Assembly: GCA_007130845.1 (NCBI GenBank)
Contig: SLRP01000203.1
Coordinates: 1-38,150, forward strand
Direction of reading: 5' to 3'
Source of the DNA: Kiritimatiellia bacterium
GTDB lineage: Bacteria; Verrucomicrobiota; Kiritimatiellia; SLAD01
DNA: 38,150 bases
In this document: piece by piece, positions 17,035 to 24,516 of the stretch
Numbering within the stretch: the stretch's first letter is position 1
Layout of the letters: the number at the start of each line of letters is the position of its first letter
The notes under the pieces: generated by a model
What the model was told of the DNA's origin: nothing
Seen by the model: only the letters and a program-made list of their open reading frames with translations
The model's database searches: none
Position numbers and translations under genes: made by a program

Positions 17035-20000
17035 TCACTCCAAGTCGAGAAGTTCCCTTACGTCCTCCCATCTAATGCGGTTCATAACCTGTTCATCAGA
17101 CGCCAGGGTGGCGCTGATCACGGATTGTTTCTTTCTCTGCATAGCCAGAACCTTTTCCTCAACCGTGTTTCTTGAAATCAGCTTTACATTGTATACTGTG
17201 CGTTTCTGCCCTATCCGGTGGGCGCGGTCGGTCGCCTGATCTTCAACCGCCGGATTCCACCACGGGTCGTAATGTATAACCATGTCCGCACCTGTGAGAT
17301 TCAAACCAGTCCCTCCCGCTTTCAGGCTTATTAGAAAAACTGGGATTTCCCTGCTTGTATTGAACTCATGCACTACTGCCATGCGATTAGTGGTGGAACC
17401 GTCCAGATAGCAGTATCGAAGATCCCGGTTATCCAGCTCACGTCCCAGGATCTTAAGCATTGAGGTGAACTGGCTGAATACCAGGACGCGGTGACCTCCG
17501 TCCATGGCTTCATCAAGAAGCTCGAAGAACAAATTCAGTTTTTCCGAAGGATGCCTGCTGTCAAGGCCTTCAAGCTTTAATAAATCCAGGTGGCAACACA
17601 CCTGTCGCAATCTCATCAGTGTCTTGAGAATCTCCATGCGGGATCTCTGGAAGCCGTTCTTGGAAACCATGTCGGAAATGCGTCGTCTGGAGTCGGAAAG
17701 CAATTCGCGATATACCATCTGCTGATCCCCGCTCAGCTCGCATTGGGCCACTCGGTCAATACGGGGTGGCAGATCTTTTGCCACATCGCGCTTAAGCCGT
17801 CGCAACAGAAACGGGTGCAGTTTCCTGCGCAATTTTTTCTGCGCTGTTTCACCATCAGGGCCACCCTGAGAGACAGGCAACTCATAGCGCTGGCGAAAGT
17901 TGTCATGCGAACCCAGATATCCAGGCATAAGGAAGTCCATTATCGACCACAAATCAGCCACACTGTTTTCCATGGGTGTTCCAGTCAGAACCACCCTGTG
18001 ATGCGCTTTCAATTTTTTTGCAGAAACGGCATTCTGTGTTGACCGATTCTTGATATGCTGGGCCTCATCCAACACCACTGCGGAGAATTCCTTCGCAAGG
18101 TACCTGTCCACGTCTCTTCGCAATAGAGAGTAGGATGTGATAACCAGATCCGAAGAGTCGATTTTATCCCATGAATTGTGACGGTCGGACCCGGTAACTT
18201 CCAGCACCTCCAGGTCCGGAACAAAGCGGCGGGCTTCCTCGGCCCAGTTTCCGACGAGACTCGTCGGACAAACAATGAGGGCGGGACAACCCGAAGCATC
18301 CCTTTTAACACGCTCGAGCTGCAGCCAGGCGAGAGTCTGCAAGGTCTTACCAAGCCCCATTTCATCGGCAAGAATGCCTCCGAATCCGTTGGCCTCAATG
18401 CAACGCAGCCAACTCACTCCGTCCTTCTGGTATCCGCGCAGTATTCCTTCAAGGTCCTCTCCCAGTTCAACAGGCTCCATGGGTTGAAGCCGGTTCTGCT
18501 GTTCTGCGCGCACACGCCAGTCCCGGCCTGCCTCCACATCCACGCCGTCCAGTGCGTCAAGTGATGACTTTACGTATGCAGAGTACACATCCGACATCCG
18601 AAACCGGCCGGCGGTGGATCCCTCAACACTGGCGCAGTCCTCAAAGACGTCCGTCATGGAATCTATGGCATCCGCATCCAGCAGGATCGTCCTTCCATTC
18701 TGTTCCACATAGGATTCGCCGCGGCGCAAGGCACGGCGGATATCGGATTCAGACAGGCTTTTTCCGTCTCGATTCTCGAAATGAAAGCCGACCTCGAACC
18801 ATCCAGGGCCGCTTTCCCCCACATTCACTACAGGAAGGGCGAATTCAACCTCCTCCATGAAACCGTCAATCCGCCCCTCCAATTCCACCTTCCAGCCTTG
18901 ACGCCTGAAGGCCGGCAGGTCACGGCCAAGGAAGTTCATTACTTCCCTGTTACCTATGATGCTGCTTACTCCGCCGCCATCGTCACTGGAAAATCCGGCG
19001 GAACTCAATTCTGACAGTGCCCGGCGTTCCGCATCCATGTTGCGTACTGTATAGCGCATGATATCTTCCGGGTCGGGATGAGCAAAATGCCCTGCCACAC
19101 TTGCCCTGCCCGCCTCCATTACATCCTCTCCATACTCTGCGTAAAGCGACGCAGACAGTGACGCAGGGCTGCCGCGTATCACCAAACGGAAACCGGGATC
19201 TTCGGGTTCGATGGTAAACAGGTCGAGCGAGACATCAGAATCGACCGGCATAACTCCTTTTAAAACAGGTAGTTCCAGCTGCAAGAACCGGGGTATTGCC
19301 TTTCTGCCTATATGGACAGGCTGCTCATAAACTCCTTGCAGGGGTGCCGGAAGAACCCTTTCCAGCGGCCAGAAATTATCTGCGGCATATATCCATCCCG
19401 AGGTTCGGTTCGCCATGTAGACCGGCATTTCACCGGGCCTCATGTGTGGGAGTTCTGTATGTACGGACAGGATAAGTTCCCCTGTTTCCCCATCCAAATC
19501 CATCTTCAGGCGTGATTGCATTCGAGGGGCATTAACCGTGATCGGATTATCTCCATCCTCCTCAAAAAGATTTTTCCCTTCGAATAGCGGAAGCAGATTC
19601 AGAAAATCCCGAAGGGGAACCTTGACACGACCCCTGACAGGGCCCTCACAAATGTCTTCCAGCACAAACAGAATTGATTCATCCTTGCGGGTAAGAAGGA
19701 ACGGAGCCTCTGTGGAAACCTCTTCAGGGAAATGCCGGCTTCCGTCAAACTCAAGAAGAACTGTCAAAGGCACGGCATTCGATCGAACACCCTCGCGCCA
19801 GCCCGCGGCCAGCTCGATCCTAAGCCCGGCGGAAACCGCCCCATCCACATGCTCCGTTACTCTTTGTATATATTCGTGTTCATCAACACCTTGAAGGCGC
19901 CTGGCACGGCGGGCTTCTTCCCTCAGCTTTTCCTCCCGTTCGGGATCATGCGCTCGATCAAGCAGTTCAAGGCATATCGCGATTACATGTGAACAAATTA

Positions 20001-20232
20001 TCCCCCGTTCCTTGTTGTCGTAGCAGGGGCATTTATTTTCTGCACTCCCGTCGGAAAGGATCTTCAGCCCCGACCTCATGGGCCGATTCCCCCTTGCAAT
20101 CTGCCCGCTTACGTGCGGAGGATCATATGAGGCCTTAAGGACATATCGCTGATTGTGCAGGGATTGCGCTTCGCGAAATACGCGCGCACCAGCCCAATCC
20201 ATCAGAATCTTGCGACTAAAGGGTGGTTTCAT
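17035..20232 (-). CDS. SWIM-domain SNF2-family DNA helicase/ATPase
   Basis: A 1065-residue SNF2 (Swi2/HepA-like) protein. An N-terminal SWIM zinc finger is visible (CPCYDNKERGIICSHVIA, about 68-85). A long middle region (about 100-590) has no recognised motif. The helicase core begins at about 600: Walker A in ADEMGLGKT, DEAQH box, LTGTPMENS (motif III), then the second RecA domain with VLVFSQFTSM, YLDGSTTNR, LKAGGTGLNLTGAD and DQATDRAHRIGQKR. All core motifs are intact. Such proteins move along double-stranded DNA or remodel protein-DNA complexes. In bacteria their role is usually not known, and a link to polymerase recycling, as for RapA, is only one possibility. Confidence 0.93.
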   Translation of the reverse strand: MKPPFSRKILMDWAGARVFREAQSLHNQRYVLKASYDPPHVSGQIARGNRPMRSGLKILSDGSAENKCPCYDNKERGIICSHVIAICLELLDRAHDPEREEKLREEARRARRLQGVDEHEYIQRVTEHVDGAVSAGLRIELAAGWREGVRSNAVPLTVLLEFDGSRHFPEEVSTEAPFLLTRKDESILFVLEDICEGPVRGRVKVPLRDFLNLLPLFEGKNLFEEDGDNPITVNAPRMQSRLKMDLDGETGELILSVHTELPHMRPGEMPVYMANRTSGWIYAADNFWPLERVLPAPLQGVYEQPVHIGRKAIPRFLQLELPVLKGVMPVDSDVSLDLFTIEPEDPGFRLVIRGSPASLSASLYAEYGEDVMEAGRASVAGHFAHPDPEDIMRYTVRNMDAERRALSELSSAGFSSDDGGGVSSIIGNREVMNFLGRDLPAFRRQGWKVELEGRIDGFMEEVEFALPVVNVGESGPGWFEVGFHFENRDGKSLSESDIRRALRRGESYVEQNGRTILLDADAIDSMTDVFEDCASVEGSTAGRFRMSDVYSAYVKSSLDALDGVDVEAGRDWRVRAEQQNRLQPMEPVELGEDLEGILRGYQKDGVSWLRCIEANGFGGILADEMGLGKTLQTLAWLQLERVKRDASGCPALIVCPTSLVGNWAEEARRFVPDLEVLEVTGSDRHNSWDKIDSSDLVITSYSLLRRDVDRYLAKEFSAVVLDEAQHIKNRSTQNAVSAKKLKAHHRVVLTGTPMENSVADLWSIMDFLMPGYLGSHDNFRQRYELPVSQGGPDGETAQKKLRRKLHPFLLRRLKRDVAKDLPPRIDRVAQCELSGDQQMVYRELLSDSRRRISDMVSKNGFQRSRMEILKTLMRLRQVCCHLDLLKLEGLDSRHPSEKLNLFFELLDEAMDGGHRVLVFSQFTSMLKILGRELDNRDLRYCYLDGSTTNRMAVVHEFNTSREIPVFLISLKAGGTGLNLTGADMVIHYDPWWNPAVEDQATDRAHRIGQKRTVYNVKLISRNTVEEKVLAMQRKKQSVISATLASDEQVMNRIRWEDVRELLDLE

Positions 20233-20252
20233 TATTTCCGCGCCAATCCCTG

Positions 20253-20351
20253 GTTAATGATTCGTAATTAACGTTGAAATCGTTGAGCGTATCTATATTC
20301 TGGACCCTGAGGTTGTTAACCTAGGCATCCGGTCCATACGGCCCCGGACCG
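20253..20351. promoter_or_regulatory. Inverted repeats in the divergent region before icd
   Basis: GTTAAT and ATTAAC (20253-20258, 20267-20272) and CGGTCC and GGACCG (20330-20335, 20346-20351) are two exact 6-bp inverted repeats between the SNF2 and isocitrate dehydrogenase genes. They may be operators, but short repeats like these also occur by chance. Confidence 0.22.
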
Positions 20352-20385
20352 AAATAATCAAATATATTCAATGGTAAAACACCAT

Positions 20386-21429
20386 ATGAAGAGACACAAG
20401 ATAGTATTGATTCCAGGCGACGGCATAGGCCCGGAAGTCGCCGACGAAGTAAAACGCATACTTGACTCTGCAGGGGCAAAGATTGAATGGGTGGAACGGT
20501 ACGCCGGACAGGCTGCGCTCGACATGGGGTCTGATGTCATGCCCCCTGAAACGCTAGAAGCGATTGAGCACATCGGAGTTGCGCTGAAAGGCCCGTGCAC
20601 TACGCCGGTCGGCAAGGGATTCTCATCGGTAAATGTACAGCTCAGGAAAAAGCTCAACCTTTATGCAGCCGTCCGGCCGGTTAGAAGTTTGCCGGGCGTG
20701 TCTACCAGATTCGAGAATGTCGACCTTGTAATCGTCCGTGAAAACACCGAGGGGCTCTACAGCGGAATAGAAAACGAGGTCACCCCTGGAGTCGTCATGA
20801 GCATGAAGGTGTCCACGGAAAAGGCATGCACAAGGATCGCTAGATGGGCATTCCGATATGCAACGCACCGGCAGCGCCGGAAAATAACGGTCCTGCACAA
20901 AGCCAACATCATGAAGCTGACCGACGGCCTCTTCATAGGCTGTGCTCAGAATATCCACAAGAATGAATACCCCAACATCGATTATCAGGAGCTCATAATC
21001 GACGCGGGCTGCATGAAAATTGTACAGGACCCATCCCTTTTTGACGTTCTATTGTTGGAAAACCTGTACGGCGACGTCATAAGCGATCTTTGCGCCGGAC
21101 TTGTAGGCGGGCTCGGAGTTGTGCCGGGGGCCAACATCGGCGAACGGAAGGCCGTATTCGAGGCGGTCCACGGATCAGCTCCGGACATCGCCGGTAAAGG
21201 CGTGGCAAACCCCCTCGCGCTGCTCATGTCATCGGTAATGATGCTGAACCATATTGCGGATACCCGGGAGGATCCCGGAGCCCGCGAAATTGCCCACAAT
21301 ATTCGTAAGGCTTACGACAAGACTTTGGAAGACGGGCATAAAACCCGCGACCTAGGCGGCAATCTGGGAACAACGGAATTCGCCGACGCGATTATTGAAC
21401 GGCTGAACAAGCATGCCGGGATCTCATGA
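20386..21429 (+). CDS. NAD-dependent isocitrate dehydrogenase family protein
   Basis: A 347-residue beta-decarboxylating dehydrogenase. The N terminus has the IPGDGIGPEV motif. The substrate helix region VNVQLRKKLNLYAAVRPVRS and the loop IVRENTEGLYSGIE are as in NAD-type (IDH3-like) isocitrate dehydrogenases rather than in isopropylmalate dehydrogenase. LLLENLYGDVISDL, the metal site, and AVHGSAPDIAGKG complete the pattern. Homoisocitrate or other 3-hydroxy acid dehydrogenases of the same family remain possible. ATG 20386 is preferred because it places the conserved IVLIPGDG strand at the usual distance; ATG 20371 is in frame, and neither has a strong ribosome site. Confidence 0.85.
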   Translation: MKRHKIVLIPGDGIGPEVADEVKRILDSAGAKIEWVERYAGQAALDMGSDVMPPETLEAIEHIGVALKGPCTTPVGKGFSSVNVQLRKKLNLYAAVRPVRSLPGVSTRFENVDLVIVRENTEGLYSGIENEVTPGVVMSMKVSTEKACTRIARWAFRYATHRQRRKITVLHKANIMKLTDGLFIGCAQNIHKNEYPNIDYQELIIDAGCMKIVQDPSLFDVLLLENLYGDVISDLCAGLVGGLGVVPGANIGERKAVFEAVHGSAPDIAGKGVANPLALLMSSVMMLNHIADTREDPGAREIAHNIRKAYDKTLEDGHKTRDLGGNLGTTEFADAIIERLNKHAGIS

Positions 21430-21566
21430 CATATAGCGGAAGCAGCGCTTCAGGCCAACAACCGGAACATGCATGATCAGATCTGTTTTTCACCTCAGGC
21501 GGAGCATTTAATCGGCAGGATTGATTCTTCATCAAACGTGACCGGACTATTCGGGACCGTACGTTC

Positions 21567-21598
21567 TTGACACATGTCTATACAGACATGGATATTAT
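21567..21598 (+). promoter_or_regulatory. MerR-like promoter with palindrome in a 20-bp spacer
   Basis: A perfect TTGACA (21567-21572) and TATTAT (21593-21598) are separated by 20 bases. The spacer is almost filled by the exact inverted repeat CATGTCT-ATAC-AGACATG (21573-21590). Over-long spacers with a central dyad are the mark of MerR-family promoters. The expected start, near 21605, is about 40 bases before the zinc-ribbon gene at 21644. No MerR-like gene lies in the window. Confidence 0.55.
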
Positions 21599-21643
21599 CC
21601 CGTCTCGAGTGTATGTTGAAACCATTGGGAAGGTCGTTAGGCC

Positions 21644-22546
21644 ATGACGGATATTAATATCACCTGTCAACAATGCGGTCACCTCTTCACGGCCACAGAC
21701 AGCCGCAATAGTCTTCATGTTCCCTGCCCGTCCTGCGGAAGCAATACTCCGGTTCCAGGCGCCGGCGACAATATTCGGGAAGAAAGCATCCCTCCCAAAT
21801 TAAGGGTGCGCAGGGATCGGCCTGTCGGATCAATGCCGATGAAGCAGTGCCCTAAATGCGGCAAGGATGCTGTCGAGGATGCAGTACTGTGCGTACAATG
21901 CGGATATAACTGGGCAACCGGCAAGTCGATGCATACGAACAAGCATTCACCAATTCTCTCCGCAATAAAAATGCTTTTCATGGTTGTCCTGGCCTTAATC
22001 GTGGCCGGCGTGTCATTGTATTCCATATGGATAGTATTTTTTGATGACGAGACTGAGCGGCCATACGCCGCCATGGAGCAAGAGCCGCCCGTCAGCATAG
22101 AGGAGAAGGCCTACGAAGCCTTGACCGTCGAAGAGAAGGGCGAGACGGTTGACAGGCCTGTTTCCCTTCGCGAACCGGCAGAAGACGGGGAGACACCGCA
22201 GGAAGAGGTAAAAGAAGAAGTAGTTGAAGAACCCGAAGCCGCTGTTGACGTCAATAGGAAGAAGGAAGAGCTGAGGCAATCACTCACTGCATCGCTTGAT
22301 GAACGATTTCCCCTGTACTCAAGGGGGGATCAGGTGGTTCTTGAACAGCGCAACGGCCTGGTTCACAGGGGCAGACTTGTAGGTGTAAGTGACGGCGATG
22401 CCTTATTAATTGATGGTGAATTTCGCATTAGAGCCGCCCTTGACGATCTGACCGTTAATTCCCGGTTGCAGGTTGACGAAGGCTTCCGCGACCAAATGAT
22501 TGAAGATCGATTGCTACGGGAACTCGAAAACCAGGGCTTGCTGTGA
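21644..22546 (+). CDS. Zinc-ribbon membrane protein (hypothetical)
   Basis: A 300-residue protein of unknown function. Residues 8-33 hold a first zinc ribbon (CQQC and CPSC), residues 69-87 a second one (CPKC and CVQC), followed by one membrane helix (about 106-130). An acidic, low-complexity stretch (about 135-205) then leads to a small C-terminal domain (about 220-290) whose strand pattern (GDQVVLEQRNGLVHRGRLVG and DGDALLIDGEFRI) looks like an SH3- or Sm-like barrel. No ribosome site is strong. The last bases (GTGA) hold the GTG start of the following kinase-like gene, so the two are translationally coupled and may act together. A MerR-like promoter lies upstream. Confidence 0.78.
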   Translation: MTDINITCQQCGHLFTATDSRNSLHVPCPSCGSNTPVPGAGDNIREESIPPKLRVRRDRPVGSMPMKQCPKCGKDAVEDAVLCVQCGYNWATGKSMHTNKHSPILSAIKMLFMVVLALIVAGVSLYSIWIVFFDDETERPYAAMEQEPPVSIEEKAYEALTVEEKGETVDRPVSLREPAEDGETPQEEVKEEVVEEPEAAVDVNRKKEELRQSLTASLDERFPLYSRGDQVVLEQRNGLVHRGRLVGVSDGDALLIDGEFRIRAALDDLTVNSRLQVDEGFRDQMIEDRLLRELENQGLL

Positions 22547-24228
22547 CAGCCGATATAAGTGAAATGGAATCGAAGAAATGGGAATTTCTCCGATCCATTG
22601 ATAGTCTGAACCGTGAATCTGAACACGGCCCTCCCGAATTTCTAAAGAGGGTTGACACTGAATTGCTGTCTCACCCTGCCTTTGAAATTCCACCGTTCGA
22701 CAAGGCAGCATTTTCACCCGACACGGCCCGTTTTGCAGATCGCTTGAGCCGAGAGTCCGGGTCCATGCGCCGTCGCATCCTAATATCAGACCTGGAATTC
22801 ATTGGGAAAATCAGCGAGTCCGGAGCTGAAGTGATACACCGGGATTCATTGGGCTTTATTCAGGGAGGTTTTCCTGTTTGCGCGAACGGCGGCATGGCGG
22901 CCTGTGTATGGACAGGAAGATTATCAGACCGGGCAATGGACGGAAAGACCTTTGAGGAGATTGTCCGCGATTCAGGCATTACAATTAAAGAGGTTGAATC
23001 TCTTGCTGCACGTATACCGGTTTTTACGGAAAAACAGATTGAACGGATTTTTGAGATTCACCGCAGGTGGAGAGACTCTCTTGAACTGATCCTGAAATCA
23101 CACCTGTCAATGAATGAGCTTGACGCTGAATTGAAGGAATCCGAAAGGGTACTTTCACTGGGTTCCCTTTCCAGCGGCATAGCGCATCACTTTAACAACC
23201 TTTTGTCCGTAATCCTTGGGTATTCATCCTTTCTTATAAACCGTAAAGACCTTCCTGATTACTCGAGGCATGCCCTTGAACAGATAGCGGAGGCTGCTCA
23301 GCGCGGCCGCCGCCTTACACAGGAAGTGCTTTCCTTCGCCGGCAGTGAAGTTGAAACCGAGACCCCATGTCCCGTTCACGAAATACTTGTCAGTGTGCTT
23401 TCCCTTCTTAAAACCCAGGCAACCTCACGACTGACCGTGAATACCGAGCTTAACGCATCAAACGACACTGTAACGGCGCCTTTGAGCTCGATTCACCAGA
23501 TAGTATTCAACCTGCTTTCCAATGCTATTGAAAGCATGCCGGAAGGAGGATCTCTCTACATTTCAACCCGGAATATGGATATCGAGGAAGGCGGATCGAA
23601 AGCCCGATATATGAAAATAGAGGTTCTCGACTCCGCGACTCCGGGAACTGTGACAGCCGAGAAACACCCCGCTGCTTCCAGCCCTCGCCTTTCAAGCCTG
23701 CATGATATCGTCAAAAAACTTGAAGGTTCCGCGACAGTATCTCAAGATGCCTGCTACACCAATCGAGCTGAAGTCCTTCTGCCGGTATCGGAATACAGCG
23801 AGGATTCCCCTGAAGAAGACAAGGGATCCGGAAGTTCGTCACCGACATCCGTATGGGTGGTGGACGACGACCCGATATTCAGGGAAATGTGCAGGCAAGT
23901 CCTGTCAGAGTACGGCCACATTGTCAGAGAGCTTTCGAGCGGTCTGGAAATGCAGGCCGCATGGACTCAAACACGGGAGTTCCCGGGTTTACTGATCATC
24001 GATTTCAGCATGCCGGAATGCAACGGACTGGAGCTTTGCGAATGGCTGCAGCAACAGGGTTCTGAGGCGGCGGTGATCCTGGTAAGCGGTTTTGCCCCAA
24101 CCCAGCCTGATATTCACAAGGCGTTGCAGATGCGACGCACGTTTTTCCTGCAGAAGCCGTTTCCCGTTCCGGAGCTGGAAGATGCCGTCAGCGTTGCCCT
24201 TGGGGAAAAGCTGCTTCATGATAGTTGA
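22543..24228 (+). CDS. Hybrid histidine-kinase-like protein with degenerate ATPase domain
   Basis: A 561-residue protein beginning at GTG 22543. Residues about 80-170 look like part of a PocR-type sensor domain (SGAEVIHRDSLGFIQGGFPV, LAARIPVFTEKQIERIF). The dimerisation helix is intact, with phospho-acceptor H215 in SGIAHHFNNLLSVILGYSS. The ATPase domain keeps an N box (VFNLLSNAIESMPEGG, N323 and N327) but lacks the glycines of G1 (VLDSATPG replaces DxGxG) and has no GxGLGL G2 box (PRLSSLHDIVKKLEG). The C-terminal receiver is complete: D442/D443, D487, S515 and K538. It may be a phosphotransfer or scaffolding pseudokinase rather than an active kinase. There is no membrane helix. It overlaps the zinc-ribbon membrane protein gene. 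Confidence 0.88.
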   Translation: MTADISEMESKKWEFLRSIDSLNRESEHGPPEFLKRVDTELLSHPAFEIPPFDKAAFSPDTARFADRLSRESGSMRRRILISDLEFIGKISESGAEVIHRDSLGFIQGGFPVCANGGMAACVWTGRLSDRAMDGKTFEEIVRDSGITIKEVESLAARIPVFTEKQIERIFEIHRRWRDSLELILKSHLSMNELDAELKESERVLSLGSLSSGIAHHFNNLLSVILGYSSFLINRKDLPDYSRHALEQIAEAAQRGRRLTQEVLSFAGSEVETETPCPVHEILVSVLSLLKTQATSRLTVNTELNASNDTVTAPLSSIHQIVFNLLSNAIESMPEGGSLYISTRNMDIEEGGSKARYMKIEVLDSATPGTVTAEKHPAASSPRLSSLHDIVKKLEGSATVSQDACYTNRAEVLLPVSEYSEDSPEEDKGSGSSSPTSVWVVDDDPIFREMCRQVLSEYGHIVRELSSGLEMQAAWTQTREFPGLLIIDFSMPECNGLELCEWLQQQGSEAAVILVSGFAPTQPDIHKALQMRRTFFLQKPFPVPELEDAVSVALGEKLLHDS

Positions 24229-24243
24229 AAATAAAGCATCGGA

Positions 24244-24272
24244 TTGACAGGAGTGCGCCTTATCCCTATATT
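24244..24272 (+). promoter_or_regulatory. Strong promoter of tRNA-Val
   Basis: TTGACA (24244-24249) and TATATT (24267-24272) are separated by exactly 17 bases, a near-consensus sigma-70 promoter. The expected start is near 24280, about 33 bases before the tRNA. With no clear terminator after the tRNA, it may also drive thrS and infC. Confidence 0.75.
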
Positions 24273-24312
24273 CGATTCCGGTTGGACACGGGTATTTCAG
24301 TTTCCGCCCGAG

Positions 24313-24389
24313 GGGCGATTAGCTCAGTCGGCTAGAGCACTACCTTGACATGGTAGGGGTCACAGGTTCAAGTCCTGTATCGCCCACCA
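24313..24389 (+). tRNA. tRNA-Val (anticodon GAC)
   Basis: The cloverleaf is complete: acceptor GGGCGAT with ATCGCCC, D arm TAGCTCAGTCGGCTAGAGCA, anticodon stem CTACC/GGTAG around TTGACAT (anticodon GAC), T arm with GGTTCAAGTCC, discriminator A and an encoded CCA at 24387-24389. It lies 127 bases before thrS on the same strand. Confidence 0.96.
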
Positions 24390-24516
24390 GGCTTGGTCAG
24401 ACTAAAGTCCGGGCGCTTGATAATGAAAACGGTTCACCCCGGCAAAAAACGTAAAAGAGATGAGGAATAACAGCAAGGATCATGTACGGCGCGGGATCAT
24501 GCCCCGAATTTAATTG

